DNA of 64,000 bases, from the NCBI GenBank assembly GCA_034509755.1, contig CM067553.1:48736110-48800109 (forward strand), written 5' to 3'. Of this stretch, positions 20,787 through 32,776 are shown piece after piece; the first letter of the stretch is position 1; each line of letters starts with the position of its first letter. The stretch is from Anisodus tanguticus (taxonomy: Eukaryota; Streptophyta; Magnoliopsida; Solanales; Solanaceae). Position numbers and translations under genes: made by a program. A model generated the notes under the pieces. That model searched no databases. It was not told the origin of the DNA and saw only the letters and a program-made list of their open reading frames with translations.

Positions 20787-23219
20787 TTACATTCTCAAAA
20801 AAACTTGTTCTAATTGCTTGATAATTTCCTGTGGTTCTTCGGTTGGAATTGATATTTGTTGGTCAAATTGATCCATGTCGCTTCCACTACATTCGGATAA
20901 GATTTCGTTGTAGTTTTCATCTTCTTGTTCGTTGATCTCCGGTTGACCGCACCTTCTCCGCTCCGCTCGTATCCAATCTCTGAATAATACTGCAATTTTC
21001 AAGCTGTCTCCAGCTAATGAGTGTCTGTGGTCTCCTATTTGATATATGCCGGCAGAAAAAGCGCTTTCAGACGCAGTTGATGACGCTTGAATGTTCAAAA
21101 CATCTCGGGCCATCATTGAAAGTGTCGGAAAGGTCTTCTCATTCCCCTCCAAATATTTCGACAAGTCTTCATGTCCATCTTCATTGATAACTTCTTGGTA
21201 TGGTACAGAACCTTGCAAAACAAAAATATCCAACTCGCTAATTTGGTTAGTAGCGGTACGGCAGCACATTCTATTTCTGAGGCTTTCAATACTAGCCGCA
21301 GAAACAACATGTCTTTTGTGAGGTTGTGTTGAAGATGAAGAAAATGGTATGGAAGCCGGTAAGTTACTAGCATTTTCTTGTTGGTAAAACCTATATATTT
21401 TTTTGCATTGGTCTTCTACGCTAGACAACACTTCTTCTTTAGTTTGTTCAATAGGTGGTGGGTGATTTAGATTTTTGGGACTTGGATGTGGTAGTACTTC
21501 TATACAATCGTAAATAGTTTCAATTAGTGATTTAGTACCGTCTATTTTAATAGTCGGATTTAATACAACACCAATAATATAAATAGTGGGAATATAAATA
21601 AAATATTTTTTTATTTTGATAAACATTTTTTTAATAACTGTCATATAAGCTGATTTTTCCATATATTCACTAAGTAATAAAAATATTAGAGTTATATAAA
21701 ACAACATAGTTGAAATAGTAGGATAATATATATCGGAAAATTCTTTTGTTTCTTGAAAAAATTTCTCTAAAAATACAATAAGTTCGGAAATTTTTACCCA
21801 ATCACTATCTACAACCATATCAGCTGTATTTTGATTATGAGAGTTAAAAAATAAAGTTATAGGTTTTCTATATTGATAAGCAACAAGTAGTTGCTCTTAT
21901 AAAGAATTTCACCTAGTGGATACTTCTTCTGGAATTTTTCTATAAGGTAGTCCACAATCGTGACAAATTTTTTTATATTCTTTTCTTCGTTGTACTCTAT
22001 TACTTTTAAAAATAAAGTTTATAGCAAATTGTATTTTACTAAGAATGTCTTGAAAAAGTGATAGACCATCCTTTACAATTAAGTTATATATATGGCACAC
22101 ACATTTTATATGAACATGATCTGAAAAAGATGGAGTTAAACTATTTTTTTAAATTGTAATAGCGTAATTGTTAGAAGAAGCGTTATCTAATGTAATAGTC
22201 ATAATTTTATCGGTTATTCCATAATAATGGCACACTTGATAAATATTATCTGCAATAAAAGTATCACTGTGCCTATCATCTATATATCTATACGCTAAGA
22301 TACGTTTTTGCATAGACCATTTATAATCTATCAAATGACAAGTTACCGTTAAATAATCATGGCCGTTAGTACTACGACCTATATCAGACGTGATAGATAC
22401 TTTGTCATTAAAATGATATAATGAATAACGTAAATATTATTGATATTCATGTGCGAATTTAAATACATCTCTCTTAACAGTTGATCTAGGAAAACCGTTA
22501 AAAACAGGATTATATATATCTCTAATGTAATGAATAAAACCAGGAGATGAAGGAAATGAAAAAGGCAAACCCTCCACAGCAACTAATTTTGATATTGCTT
22601 CCCTATCTCTATGTTTATTGTATTTAGGGCCTACAATTCCCCCCGTCATAGGGTTAATTTGACCTTGTACTTGGTCCGGGATAGTATAAGTATGTGAACC
22701 TTGTCCCGATGGAGTGGGTGTTTGCGCACCCGGTTTTGAAGCATGGTATTGGGCATACCTAGGTGAATGAGCACTTACTACGTGTCTAATTAAACCCCCC
22801 ATCCCACCGTGACCTTTTCCAGTTTTAAATTTTAAAACATTTTTACAAATTTTACATCTAGCTACTTGATTCTCTACGTCCCTATCAAAAAATGTCCATG
22901 CATCTGATTTTAATGGTCGTTTTGCTGGACCTCGTCTCATACTAGGGGGAATAGGAAGCATTTCAGTTGAAGGTGCACTAGTGGGTGTGTTGTCATCAAC
23001 ATTAGTGGGTGTATCATCTAGATCATCGTCTAAATTAAAGTCTTCTTGAGTTTCAGAAAATAGCTCCTCGTCTAAATCTAATGGTATTGTAGGAAAATGT
23101 TGAGTATCAACAAAATCATCATGTGTAGGAATAAGATGACTAGAAGAAGTATCCTTGGCCTGGTTGCCCCTACTAGAAGAAGCACCCTTACCCTTAAGCA
23201 TACATCTTAATCCTTTCAT
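20787..23219 (-). pseudogene. hAT transposase, one continuous frame with four stop codons
   Basis: From ATG at 23219 (MKGLRCMLKGKG) one frame runs to a stop at 20787-20789, about 810 codons. Order: acidic, Ser/Thr-rich N-terminus; a BED zinc finger near residues 100-150 (DAWTFFDRDVENQVARCKIC, H.. RHVVSAH); transposase core with SITSDIGRSTNGHDYLTVT and ITLDNASSNN; C-terminal dimerisation region FPTLSMMARDVLNIQASSTA, SESAFSAG, near residues 700-740. In-frame stops lie at 22437-22439 (TAA), 22149-22151 (TAA), 21909-21911 (TGA) and 21900-21902 (TAA). There is no frameshift. An ATG further upstream in frame (23393) gives a non-conserved extension and is less likely. The length fits plant hAT transposases of 650-800 aa. 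Confidence 0.9.
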
Positions 23220-23688
23220 TTTAATTATGATAATAAAATTAAGTGCGCTAAATAAAATAAACAGACAATAATAATTTAATGAAGGAACGAATGTACCAAA
23301 CGCCGACGTAACGTCGACGTGTAATCGAGAGGTTGAAAATTGAAACTTTGCTCGATGGAAGATCCTCAAGCTAATTGCCAACTTCACTCCCAATTCCCAA
23401 ATGAATAAATAAAATTGAATATTTAGTAAATAATATAAACTTGTAGAGAGATATATTGAGATATTAGAGAGATTGTAGGAAGATTTGTGAGAAAGATGAA
23501 GAGAAAATGAGTTATTTATAGTTGAAAAATTGGGTTAAAGTGTAAATATAATAACTTATGGGTTAAAAATAAATATTAAGGGTTAGGGGGGTTGGTGGGG
23601 GGGGGGGAGGCCAAAATGGTTGTTTTCCAACGGCCAAAATCTAAAATGATCGTTGGTGCAACGGTTATATTTGCAAAGGGGGGACTAG

Positions 23689-23820
23689 GGGCGGCCTCTG
23701 GACGGGCTCGGGGCGGCCTCTGGACGGGCTCGGGGCGGCCTCTGGACGGGCTCGGGGCGGCCTCTGGACGGGCTCGGGGCGGCCTCTGGACGGGCTCGGG
23801 GCGGGCTCTGGACGGGGTCG
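23689..23820. repeat. 22-bp minisatellite, six copies, in the hAT subterminal region
   Basis: Unit GGGGCGGCCTCTGGACGGGC plus TC, six times head to tail; the sixth copy is variant (GGGCGGGCTCTGGACGGGGTC). It ends 28 bp before the element terminus. Such arrays often carry transposase-binding sites in hAT elements; that role is inferred. Confidence 0.9.
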
Positions 23821-24000
23821 GGCCATCCCGGCCCACTGGTCAGCCTTACAATAAAGTGGGTTGAAAATCATAAGGTTTCGGGTCCAAATCCCAATAGAGA
23901 CAAAATTATTAGGCATGTATGACATGGAATTAGTCATGGTTAGTCAAAATTTACCCTTTGAAACATCTATTTTTCTTTCCCACCAAACAGTCCACATGAA

Positions 24001-25735
24001 TAATTGAAGGTCAACCATGCTTAGTCGATATCACAGAGACCAAAATTAAACTTCATCATTAATAGAGGGATTAGGAATGCTATTAACCCAAAATTATATA
24101 GTTGTTACTTTTTTGTTGCATATAGTATTATTTACCCACTCAATTTGAAAAGAAAAAAAATGACGGGAATCCCTTAAATCCTTCACGTTTCTTACTTCTT
24201 CCTTTCTTTCGCCTGAACACTTTGAAAAAACAAATTCTACCATAGCTTCGTTAACTCATTGAATTTATCTTTAGGGTTTTAGCAAGATTCAAATTCATCC
24301 TTTACTCTTATTGAATCTTTATAAACTTCTCGCAAAACCCAGTTCGTAAACCCTTGAAAAACTTCAACTTCGCCAAGCCCTTTTCTACTGGAAATGATTG
24401 GGTCTACAGAAGATTTGGGTTGGGATTCGGGTTCAAATTCATGGTCTACTGGGTTAACGAAGGAGCATTTTGATAGAGAAATTGTAGGCCGACAAATGGG
24501 CTCGGGTTTCGCGCCCAAATGCATGATTTCCCCCCCCCCCCCGGGCTGGTGGGTTCAGTTCAGCTAGGTGGACTGATGAAGAATTGGATGGAATGAGAGG
24601 ATGACGGAGATGAGTGTTTTGATGAAGCAGGTCAAAGAAATAAAGCTTCCTTATTTTTTGGTATTATCTCCATTTTAAAAAAAAAATTGATATTGTTTGG
24701 TATCGCGTCAATATTACTATGTTGTATCATTTATTTTGTATCTTGTTTTTTTATTTTTATTTTTCATGCAACCTTACGTTAGTTATGTTTCTTTTGAGCC
24801 GAGGGTCTATTGGAAATAACCTCTCTGCCTCGCAAAGACAGAGGTAAGTCTGCGTACATCCTATCCTCCCTATACCCTACTTGTGATATTACACTGGGTA
24901 TGTTGTTGTTGTTATGTAATGTACATTGCAGTGTAAAGATTTCTTAACTACATTGGTTAGGGAAGGTTACTACCGTAACTTTTAGGTTATAAACCCATGT
25001 TTAGTGTAGATAATGAGTTCTTAACCGAGTAAGTAGTGTAAACATCTGATTATGTTAATAGTACTGCCAGCGTTATTTTTTTGTTTGTTTGTAATGCTTT
25101 TGTTTTTGGAATTTAATTGTTTGTAGTTTAGTAAGAAACTATAATGTTAGTATGAGTAATGTATAGTGTGTACAAGTTGATTAGAATTTACCGATTTAGG
25201 GTGTGTTCGGTATGGAGGAAAATTTTCAATATTTCCGTACTCAGTTAGTCAAAATGTTTTGGAAGATATTTTCTTTAGAAAAGGTAATTCCTTAAAAATA
25301 AGGAAAATGACTTCTCTAATGAAAATTGAGAAAACAAAGTATCATATGTGACATTCCAAGTTTTCCCTCCCCCTCCCCCTCCCCCTCCCCCAAACCTTAC
25401 TGCCCATCCCTATAGTATTTTGCTAGATCACATATAAATATTCTTGGGATAATATTTTATTTCTTACTTCCAGAACACTCAAAAATATGTAAGAAACCAA
25501 CTTGTTTTCTAAGAAAACATTTTCCTTCATACGGAGCACACCATTATGCTTTACTAGAATGGGTGCTTGAGGGTTGAGTGTTGAATTGTCTAATTTTTGG
25601 GTTGATGTAGAATAGGGTGTTCTTGTTTTTGGACAGTAAAGTTTGCATACTTAGAAACTATATCAGAAGTAATGTGAAGCTTTGTATTTATGAATAAGAA
25701 TTTTGATACTTCTTTAAGCATGTATGGTCTAGGTT
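24001..25735 (+). repeat. Segmental duplication, copy B
   Basis: Partner of 18357-19608 (shared words listed there). It retains a region (about 24290-24660) that copy A lost, and carries an RTE tail at 24796-24914 absent from copy A. It also has a C14 run at about 24530 and a (CCCTCC)n tract at about 25366-25390. From the ATG at 24394 a plus-strand frame reads MIGSTEDLGWDSGSNSWSTG, then LTKEHFDREIVGRQMGSG, exon-like but unrecognised; the C run then breaks it. Confidence 0.85.
24796..24914 (+). mobile_element. RTE LINE 3' tail fragment
   Basis: 'gagccgagggtctattggaa', 'gaggtaagtctgcgtacatc' and 'attacactgggtatgttgtt' followed by (GTT)n, the very common Solanaceae RTE-type 3' end. Inserted in duplication copy B between words that are contiguous in copy A. 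Confidence 0.8.
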
Positions 25736-25736
25736 A

Positions 25737-25850
25737 CAACAATAACAACATACCCAGTGTAATGTGTGGTCTGAGGAGGGTAGAGTGTACGCATACCTTA
25801 CCGCTACCTTGGGAGGTAGAGAGGTTGTTTTCAATAGACTATCGACTCAA
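25737..25850 (-). mobile_element. RTE LINE 3' tail fragment
   Basis: On the minus strand it matches the other tails: 'ggtaaggtatgcgtacactc', 'cccagtgtaat' context and a terminal (GTT)n, seen here as 'acaacaataacaac'. 5'-truncated. It sits exactly at the right edge of duplication copy B. Confidence 0.78.
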
Positions 25851-25910
25851 GATAAAACAAATACAAAGCATGTCAACATGGGAAAAGGGATAGTAACTAC
25901 AACAAAACAG

Positions 25911-26030
25911 TATAATAACATATCCAATGTAATCCCACACATTGGGGTCCGGGGAGGGTAAGATGTACACATACCTTACCTCTACCTTTGTGAGGTAGAG
26001 AGTATATTTCCGATAGACCCTCGGCTCAAA
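25911..26030 (-). mobile_element. RTE LINE 3' tail fragment
   Basis: Second minus-strand tail 60 bp further: 'gagccgagggtctatcgg', 'aggtagaggtaaggtatgtg', 'attggatatgtta'. Same orientation as the fragment at 25737-25850, so the two form a tandem-like pair. Confidence 0.78.
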
Positions 26031-26999
26031 AGAACGTAGTCAATGCATAAATTTAAGGAAAATAAGATAGTAAGATAACAATAAAATATAAATAAAGCAA
26101 CACATAGGAATACATGAATAAAGCTAGGGTTCATGTCTTTGCTATAACCCTAGAAAAGAGGAGTTTAATTGTTCATGATTCGAAGAACAACAAATGAATT
26201 CATGAATAAAGCTAGGGTTCTATGAAGAAAAATAAAAGTAAAGACAACAATAATGAGAGAAGGCGGCTTACAAATCTTAGAAATAATCCCAGCACGCCTC
26301 TCTAACAATAAAAATGTATATTTGTAGCCTAGGGTAATAATCTAAAATAAGGAAACCAAATCCCAAACGAATTGGGAAAAGATGACAATAGCTCGCGTTG
26401 AACCCTCGTCGCATATGCAACATGACGGTCTTATGAGATTTGCGGAAATTGAGATTCAGAGCGTTGAATACTCGCGATCAGTCTGCGACGCGAGTCCAAC
26501 GCATGGATGCCTTCTCCGTGATACGTGCTCAACGCGTGGATCCTTCCAGTTCTCAAAATTTTTTCAAGTGTTGCGGGCATTCTCTCTTCACCTCGTTTCA
26601 ATGCAAATATCTCAAAATTCTACCAAAACTGCTCGATTTTCCTTCGTTTGTCCTCGTTGTACCTACACATACAACACATACCAACATAAACCCGAATACA
26701 ACGATTTCATTATAAATAAGGCGATTAAAGTACTAAGAACAAGGGGTAAATTGACGCAAAATATGAATATTTATGCCAAATATCAACCATGAAGGTAGAC
26801 GAGGCGAGTATAGAAATACCCAATATGTCTCCTCGACCCCTTCTAAAGGTGGGACAAGTATGTTAAGAAACCATGCAATTTAATAACAAAGTCATATTTC
26901 TCATGTTAATAGATGAAAAGTTAAATAATAGCACATGATAAATTGTTCAAAATCATTTTGAAAATCCAATTTTGCCTATAGGCCATAAATATTAGTAGT
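26031..26999. other. Unclassified repeat-like DNA, possibly LTR-derived
   Basis: 'gaataaagctagggttc' occurs twice (about 26116 and 26204), giving an 88-bp imperfect direct duplication. At about 26380-26560 the DNA is CpG-rich ('ctcgcgttg', 'gcgacgcgagtccaacgcat', 'caacgcgtgg'). The minus strand ('gcgtcaatttaccccttgtt', 'tgttggtatgtgttgtatgt') looks like non-coding retrotransposon sequence. An open plus-strand frame (26382-26789) has no recognisable domain, so I do not call a gene. Confidence 0.35.
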
Positions 27000-27720
27000 T
27001 ACAACTTTAGGAGCTTTCACTAGACACTAACATGGTCTCCTCCCACGATCTCACTTTCTGGCTCGCTCAGCGAGATGGAGAGAAAATTGAAGATCAAAAA
27101 AATTGGTTTAGTGTTGGAAGAGTCTTGCCCTTCGCTGACCGAAAGCTACAACGAGAGGATGCTTCGCTTTAAGGCTCGCTCAACGAGCTGTGTTTGAAAG
27201 TATGAAAACTTTGCTGTGTTTGGATAGGAAACTCCCCTTCACTGGCAAAGGTTATGGCGAAGCCTTGCCTCACTGTGTGGCTCGCTCAGCGAGCCTAGTG
27301 TATCGACAGAAATATTTTCCAAGTCGTTGACCCGTTTTGGATAGGCTTTGGAGGATAATTTTCCAACGCTATAAATAGATCCCTAAGTCATTTTAAGAAG
27401 GGTTCGGACAGTTTATCGCACAGAGAGCAAGGATTGGAGCTATTCTTTGTAGGGTTATCACTCTTACTTCATTTACTTCATATTTTCTTAGATCGAACAT
27501 GAATTCCATTCTTTGTAATTCGATTATGAATAGGTAAATTCTATAATTCTGGGGTTGTGGTGCAACCATGAGTATTGACGTTTGAACAATATTTTCATCT
27601 TAATAATTTATTCGAGTACAATTATTTCTTTATTTCTGTGCTTAATTGTTCGATTGCTTGCGCAACAGTCAGGTTCTATTTAAAACATATATAAGGGGGT
27701 ATACATGATGACAACCTACC
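27000..27720 (+). other. LTR-like block with recurring hairpin motif and TATA box
   Basis: GGCTCGCTCAGCGAG or a one-base variant occurs at about 27059, 27172 and 27281; each holds CTCGCT/AGCGAG inverse halves. A TATA box 'ctataaatagatcc' lies at about 27370, followed by pyrimidine-rich sequence, as in LTR U3/R regions. No pol domain is linked to it in the window, so solo LTR or promoter fragment is a guess. Confidence 0.4.
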
Positions 27721-28650
27721 AGCCCTCCCCGGCGGTTTAATAGTGGATCACCTCAAGTGTCCTGCCTTGAGGGGCAACCTCAAAGGCCTGCCTGGGCACC
27801 TCTAAGGAGTGTCTAAGGTATCCATGTGAGCTTGGGAGCTCTATGGACGGCGCGTGGCAAAGGGCTAGCGTTGGGCGCCCAACGAGTGTCGGAGGCTTGA
27901 TATATGGAACGATATGGCCCTGCAGGCCACCCTTGTGATGGAATAAGACCTCTGTGCCGAATGAGCAATTGAGGGACTCACTCAAGAGCCTCGTGAGCTA
28001 ACTTGTGAGCTTGGCTTGGGTTCAGCCATGTGAGCAAGGGTCTGTTGGCTTAGACGTGCTGTGGGGCGACACTGCACTATATGGGATGAATGTATGTTGC
28101 GTAGGCTTTGATGGCAGTGCCATAAGAAACTAAAAGGCAAGGCACGAAAGACGCATATGACTAAGGCCAAGGACTGGACGCTGCCCTACTCCGGCAAAGC
28201 ATAAGCCATAGGAGGATGCCAAAGGCGAGTGTCAAGCTTAAGGATAAGAATGCGCACACGATAGTGATGCTTAGGTCCAGGCGAGGGACTAGCATGTCCA
28301 TATCCAAACCCGGATGTCCGCAAGGATGAGATCCAACATATGAGAATGCGCCACAAGAGTTGTAAGAATGTCGGAGCTGCAGCAGTTGACATCAGACGGA
28401 TGGCACAAGTGAGGCGAGCCTCCAAGGCAAGCTTCGCCATAGGCACAAGATCGTGCCGAGAAACCTGGGAAATAAGATAGGTTGGTTTATAGTCATGAGG
28501 ACTATGAGCACCGCACGAGCATTTGTGTGCCGCTAAGGCTGTATAAATGTTAAGCCCGTGACAGGAGGCATTATTGCCTCTTTCTGTCGGGGCGCAGCAG
28601 TAAAGGCGAGATGAGGCGTCAAGGTGAGATACCTCAGTCACCTTTTTAAA
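27721..28650. other. GC-rich block of unknown origin
   Basis: About 900 bp markedly richer in G+C than its surroundings, with repeated words 'gtgagc', 'gcaagg', 'aaggc' and 'cctca'. Minus-strand frames of 60-150 codons exist but lack domain motifs and are probably chance. Likely the untranslated part or LTR of a retroelement. Confidence 0.35.
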
Positions 28651-30125
28651 AAAAAGAAAGAAAAGAGGCTGACTTAAGACATAATAACACGAAGTTAGGT
28701 TTTTTTACTTATCTCTTTCAGTCGTCTCGCATTGTGCGACTTCTCCATGGTCACTGAATTTCAACTCCTTCGTTCTCTTTCAACCTTTCAGGTAAGTCTT
28801 TTATTTTCTTTTTGTTCTCCTTTCTTCTTTATCCTCTGCTTTCCCGCTGATTCTTTCTTCTTCTTTCTTCTTTCTCCTCTACTTTACGACATATTCTTTC
28901 TTTTTCTTTCTTCTTTCTCCTCTACTTTACGACATATTCTTTCTTTTTCTTTCTTCTTCTTGCACAACTTCTTCCCCTCTGTTTTTGTCCTCTGTTTTCT
29001 TTCCTCTTTTGCCCAGTTTTTTTCTTTTCATTTTTCTTCCCAAATTTGTTATATAAGTAATAATTAATATAGTTCATTATTTACGATTTTTTTTTTACCG
29101 AAATACCTGGTGACCCATCCACACTAGCTCTAACAAGATTGAATTTTTTATGAGTAAAACTCAATTGCTTCACCTGAGACCACTTGAAGTTCACGACTGC
29201 TCCTCAGCCACCGACGAGTGGTGGCACGTTCTCCGGCAGCAGCAACTGTGGTATGTTCTGGTAACCTAATCTCTTTTGCAATATGATTTGTGGATTCAGA
29301 GTTTTGACTGCTATTGAATAACTGGTTTGTGACATTTACTTCTCTTGTTAATTTCTTATTTTAGCATCTCATTTGTGGAGTAAGTGGACAGTCCTCGATA
29401 TTGGTACTTGGTATTTTTATAGACCCATTTCATTTGCTATTTGATATAGTAGCTCGAGTTCTATATATTTATTGGTGTCATTATCAGTCCGTCAGAAATT
29501 CCCAGTGACTGGCCGCCAGTGATCCCTCGATACTTTTGCCGCACTGCTGGCTTGGGTTTTTTCATATCTGCTCCACCTCCGCACCGGAGCTTTGAGCTTT
29601 GGTGAAACACACTACCACTACATTAACGCCGGAGGTCGGACCTTCGACGAACTTTTTTTTTCTTCCTATTTTTGCAGGTACCACAAGATCTGCCACGACG
29701 TACACACGGGTTCTATCGCTCTGTTCTCTCGCCTAGCATCCGGGTACAAAAGTTTTGGGTGGAAACAATAATTTTAGACAGTGAACAGCGTGTTCCGGTG
29801 TGTGAACGGTTATTTTTGGCTTGTGAACAGGTTCTATTAGCATGGAGTTGGTAGCTCCAGTTCCCCGTACTCAATAATTTTTCCTTATCCTTGTAGTTAA
29901 ATTCTTGCGTGTTGCGTTTTATTGAATCTTGATTTTACATTCTTGTCTTTATTCTTCTTGTCCTTTGCTTTAGCATTTTGGTTTGTAATACCTTGACTTA
30001 CCTCTAGATTCTTGCTAACTTGTGCTTTAGTATTGGTTCCCGTGTGTGTTAACGTTAACCTTTGACTAATATTTTTTGCTCTAAGGGCTTTGGTGAATGA
30101 TGGTAGACTAGGGTTATGTTCTCGG
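28651..30125 (+). other. Pyrimidine-rich and mixed DNA upstream of the RTE LINE
   Basis: Contains a 43-bp tandem duplication at 28871-28956 ('tctcctctactttacgacat'). A spot near 28790 reads 'caacctttcag.gtaagtc', like a splice site. 29100-29860 has promoter-like segments with 'gtgaacag' at 29780 and 29824 and a variant between. No protein-coding frame is supported. Part may be leader sequence of the RTE element, whose first recognisable codons are near 30126. Confidence 0.4.
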
Positions 30126-32776
30126 TCGGGGACGGAGGCGAGGGTTAGGGGATCAGGTGGTAGAGGTTAGGAGGGTCAATGACAGGATGATGGCGATTAA
30201 GTTGATAGTTGAAGGGTGCACTATGAACATTATTAGTGCGTATGCACTGCAGGCTTGAACGAGGAGGAGAAGAGGCATTTTTGGGAAGATTTGGACGAAG
30301 TGGTGGGAGGTATACCACCCACTGAAAATTTATTTGTATGAGGGGATTTTAATGGACATATTGGGGCACTTCCGGGGGGTTATGACCATGTGCATGAAGG
30401 TTTTGGCCGTGGGGACAGGAACGGGGGAGACGTCTCACTTTTGGAGTTTGCTAGAGCTTTTGGAATGGTGATACCCAATTCGAGGTTCCTGAAGAAGGAT
30501 GAGTATTTGGTGACTTTCCGTAGTTCGGTGGTTAAGACTCAGATAGACGTTTTGCTCCTTAGGAAGGTTGACAAAGGTCTTTGTAAAGACTGCAAGGTTA
30601 TTCCGAAGGAGGATCTTACAACTCGACATAAGCTTTTGGTGATAGATTTGGAGATCAAGATGGAGAAGAAGAAGAGGGTTGTGGATGACAGGTTAAGAAT
30701 CAAATGTGAGAGTTTGACCATGGCCAGTGCAAATGAGATGAGAGAGAGGTTGATGGACAAAGGAGCTTGGGGGAGCAGTGGGGATGCGATCGGTATGTGG
30801 GACAAGATGGCCAGTTGCATTCGGGAGGTTGCTAAAGAAGTGTTAGGGGGCGGGGTAGCCATGGTGGGCATCGAGGGGACTGGTGGTGGAATGGTAAAGT
30901 TCAAGAGAAAGTGGAAGCGGAAAAAGCGACATATGCAAAATTGGTAGAAAGCAAGGATGAGGTGGTGAAGTGGACGAATAGGGAATTATTTAAGATGGCG
31001 CGGAAAGAGGCAAATCTAGCAGTTACAGCAGTGAAAATGGCGGATTTTGAATGTCTATATGTGGAATTAGAGGAAAAAAACAGGGATAAGAAGTTGTACA
31101 GACTAGCCAAAGCGAGGGCGAGGAGGGGCCGGGACTTGGATCACGTGAGGTGCATCAAGGACGAGGACGACAATGTACTGGTGGAGGACGCGCATGTTAG
31201 ACGGAGGTGGCAGACTTACTTCCCTAAACTCTTGAATGAAAAAGAAGATAGAGACATTGTGCTGGGAGATCTGGAGCAATCAGGTATGTACCGAGATTTT
31301 GGGTATTGTGGAAGCATCAAGGTTGAGGAGGTCAGGGTGTTGTTCGTAGGATACGCATGGGACGAGCGACCGGGCCTGATGAGATCCTAGTTGAATTTTG
31401 AAAGAGCGCAGGCAGGGCAGGTTTGAAGTGGCTGACATAGTTGTTTAACGTCATTTTTAAGACGATGAGAATGCCTGAAGAATGGAGGTGGAGTACAATG
31501 ATTCCTTTGTACAAAAACAAATGTGATATCCAGAGTTGCAACAACTATAGGGGTATGAAGCTGCTAAGCCACACTATGAAAGTTTGGGAAAGAGTCGTGG
31601 AGATGAAGGTGAGAAGAGGCGTGTCTATCTCCGAGAACCAGTTTGGGTTCATGCCGGGGCGTTCGACTACAATAGTTATTCATCTTATTAGGAGGTTGGT
31701 GGAGCAGTATAGGGAGAGGAAGAGAGACTTACATATGGCTTTCATCGACCTCGAGAAGGCATACGACAAAGTCCCTATGAAATTCTATGGAGATGTTTGG
31801 AGGTGTACATGTGGCGTACACTAAGTCAATCAAGGATATGTATGACGGAGCCAAGATCAGGGTACAGACAGTAGGAGGAGACTTGGAGTTCTTCCTAGTG
31901 ATGATGGGGTTGCACCAGGGATCAGCTCTTAGCCCATTCCTATTTGCATTGGTGATGGATGTACTGACGCGGCAAATCCAATGGGAGGTGCCATGGTGTA
32001 TGTTATTCGCAGACGACATAGTCCCGATTGATGAGACTTGCAGCGGAGTGAACGCTAAGCTGGAGGTTTGGAGACAGACTCTAGAGTCTAAAGGGTTTAG
32101 GCTGAGTAGGACCAAGACAGAATACTTAGAGTGCAAGTTCAGTAATGGGAGTGACCTTGCGACAGGCGTGGAGGTGAGACTTGGTACTCAGGTCATTCCA
32201 AAAAAAGGGAGCTTCAAGTACATCGGGTCTATTATCCAAGGGAATTGAGAGATTGATGAAGATGTCACACATCATATTGGGGCAGGATGGATGAAATTGA
32301 GGCTCGCATCTGGAGTCTTGTGCGATAAAAAAGTGCTACCAAAACTTAAAGGCAAGTTCTATAGAGTGGTGGTTAGACCGACTATGTTGTATGGGGCGGA
32401 GTGTTGGCCAGTCAAGACTTCGCACACCCAAAAGATGAAAGTTGCGGAGATGAGGATGCTAAGATGAATGTGTGGGCATACAAGGAGGGATATAATTAGA
32501 AATGATGATATCCGATACAGAGTGGGAGTGGCCTCAGTGGAGGATAAGATGTGGGAAGCGACGTTGAGATTTTTCGAGCATGTGCAGATGAGAGACACAA
32601 ATGCCCCAGTTTGGAGGTGTGAGAGATTGGCTATGGACATGTACAAGAGGGGTAGAGGTAGGCCGATGAAGTATTGGGGAGAGGTGATTAGACAAGACAT
32701 GGCGCAAGTGCTACTCACTGAGGACATGACCTTAGATAGGGGGCTATGGAGGACACATATTAGGGTAGAAGGGTAG
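30126..32776 (+). pseudogene. RTE LINE endonuclease-reverse transcriptase remnant
   Basis: Endonuclease part: INIISAYA near 30225, then GDFNGHIG-like 'fNGHIGALPGGYDHVHEGFG', FARAFGMVIPNSRFLKKDE and LTTRHKLLVIDLEI (to about 30660). Linker 30911-31390 has KLYRLAKARARRGRDLDHV and VRRRWQTYFPKLLNE. RT: PEEWRWSTMIPLYKNK, NYRGMKLLSHTMKVWERVV, ISENQFGFMPGRSTT and AFIDLEKAYDKVP (31441-31797). In another frame, GLHQGSALSPFLFALVMD and MLFADDIV, with catalytic FADD (31787-32248). C-terminal part 32468-32776 has RRDIIRNDDIRYRVGVA and RGRGRPMKYWGEV. Several frameshifts and stops. Confidence 0.9.

Larger units (their letters stand above)
20419..23848 (-). mobile_element. Near-complete hAT transposon (3430 bp) with perfect 8-bp TSD
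   Basis: Flanked by CAATAAAG at 20411-20418 and 23849-23856. Terminal inverted repeats: left TAGGCCTGGCCAGTGGGCCG, right (inverted) TAAGGCTGACCAGTGGGCCG, about 24 bp with three mismatches. Both subterminal regions are GC-rich: irregular CGGGTTTGGCGGGC words at 20434-20560 and a 22-bp tandem array at 23689-23820. The interior holds one minus-strand transposase gene. The element is complete end to end, and only stop codons prevent it from being autonomous. Confidence 0.93.

Noticed and set aside
23576..23937. Proline/arginine-repeat open frames at the hAT right end
   Set aside because: They are translations of the 22-bp minisatellite in several frames on both strands.
26382..26792. 136-codon plus-strand frame
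   Set aside because: No domain, CpG-rich biased composition, and the opposite strand looks like retroelement non-coding sequence.
28186..28641. 151-codon minus-strand frame in the GC-rich block
   Set aside because: High GC lowers stop frequency; Ser/His/Ala-rich composition without any motif.
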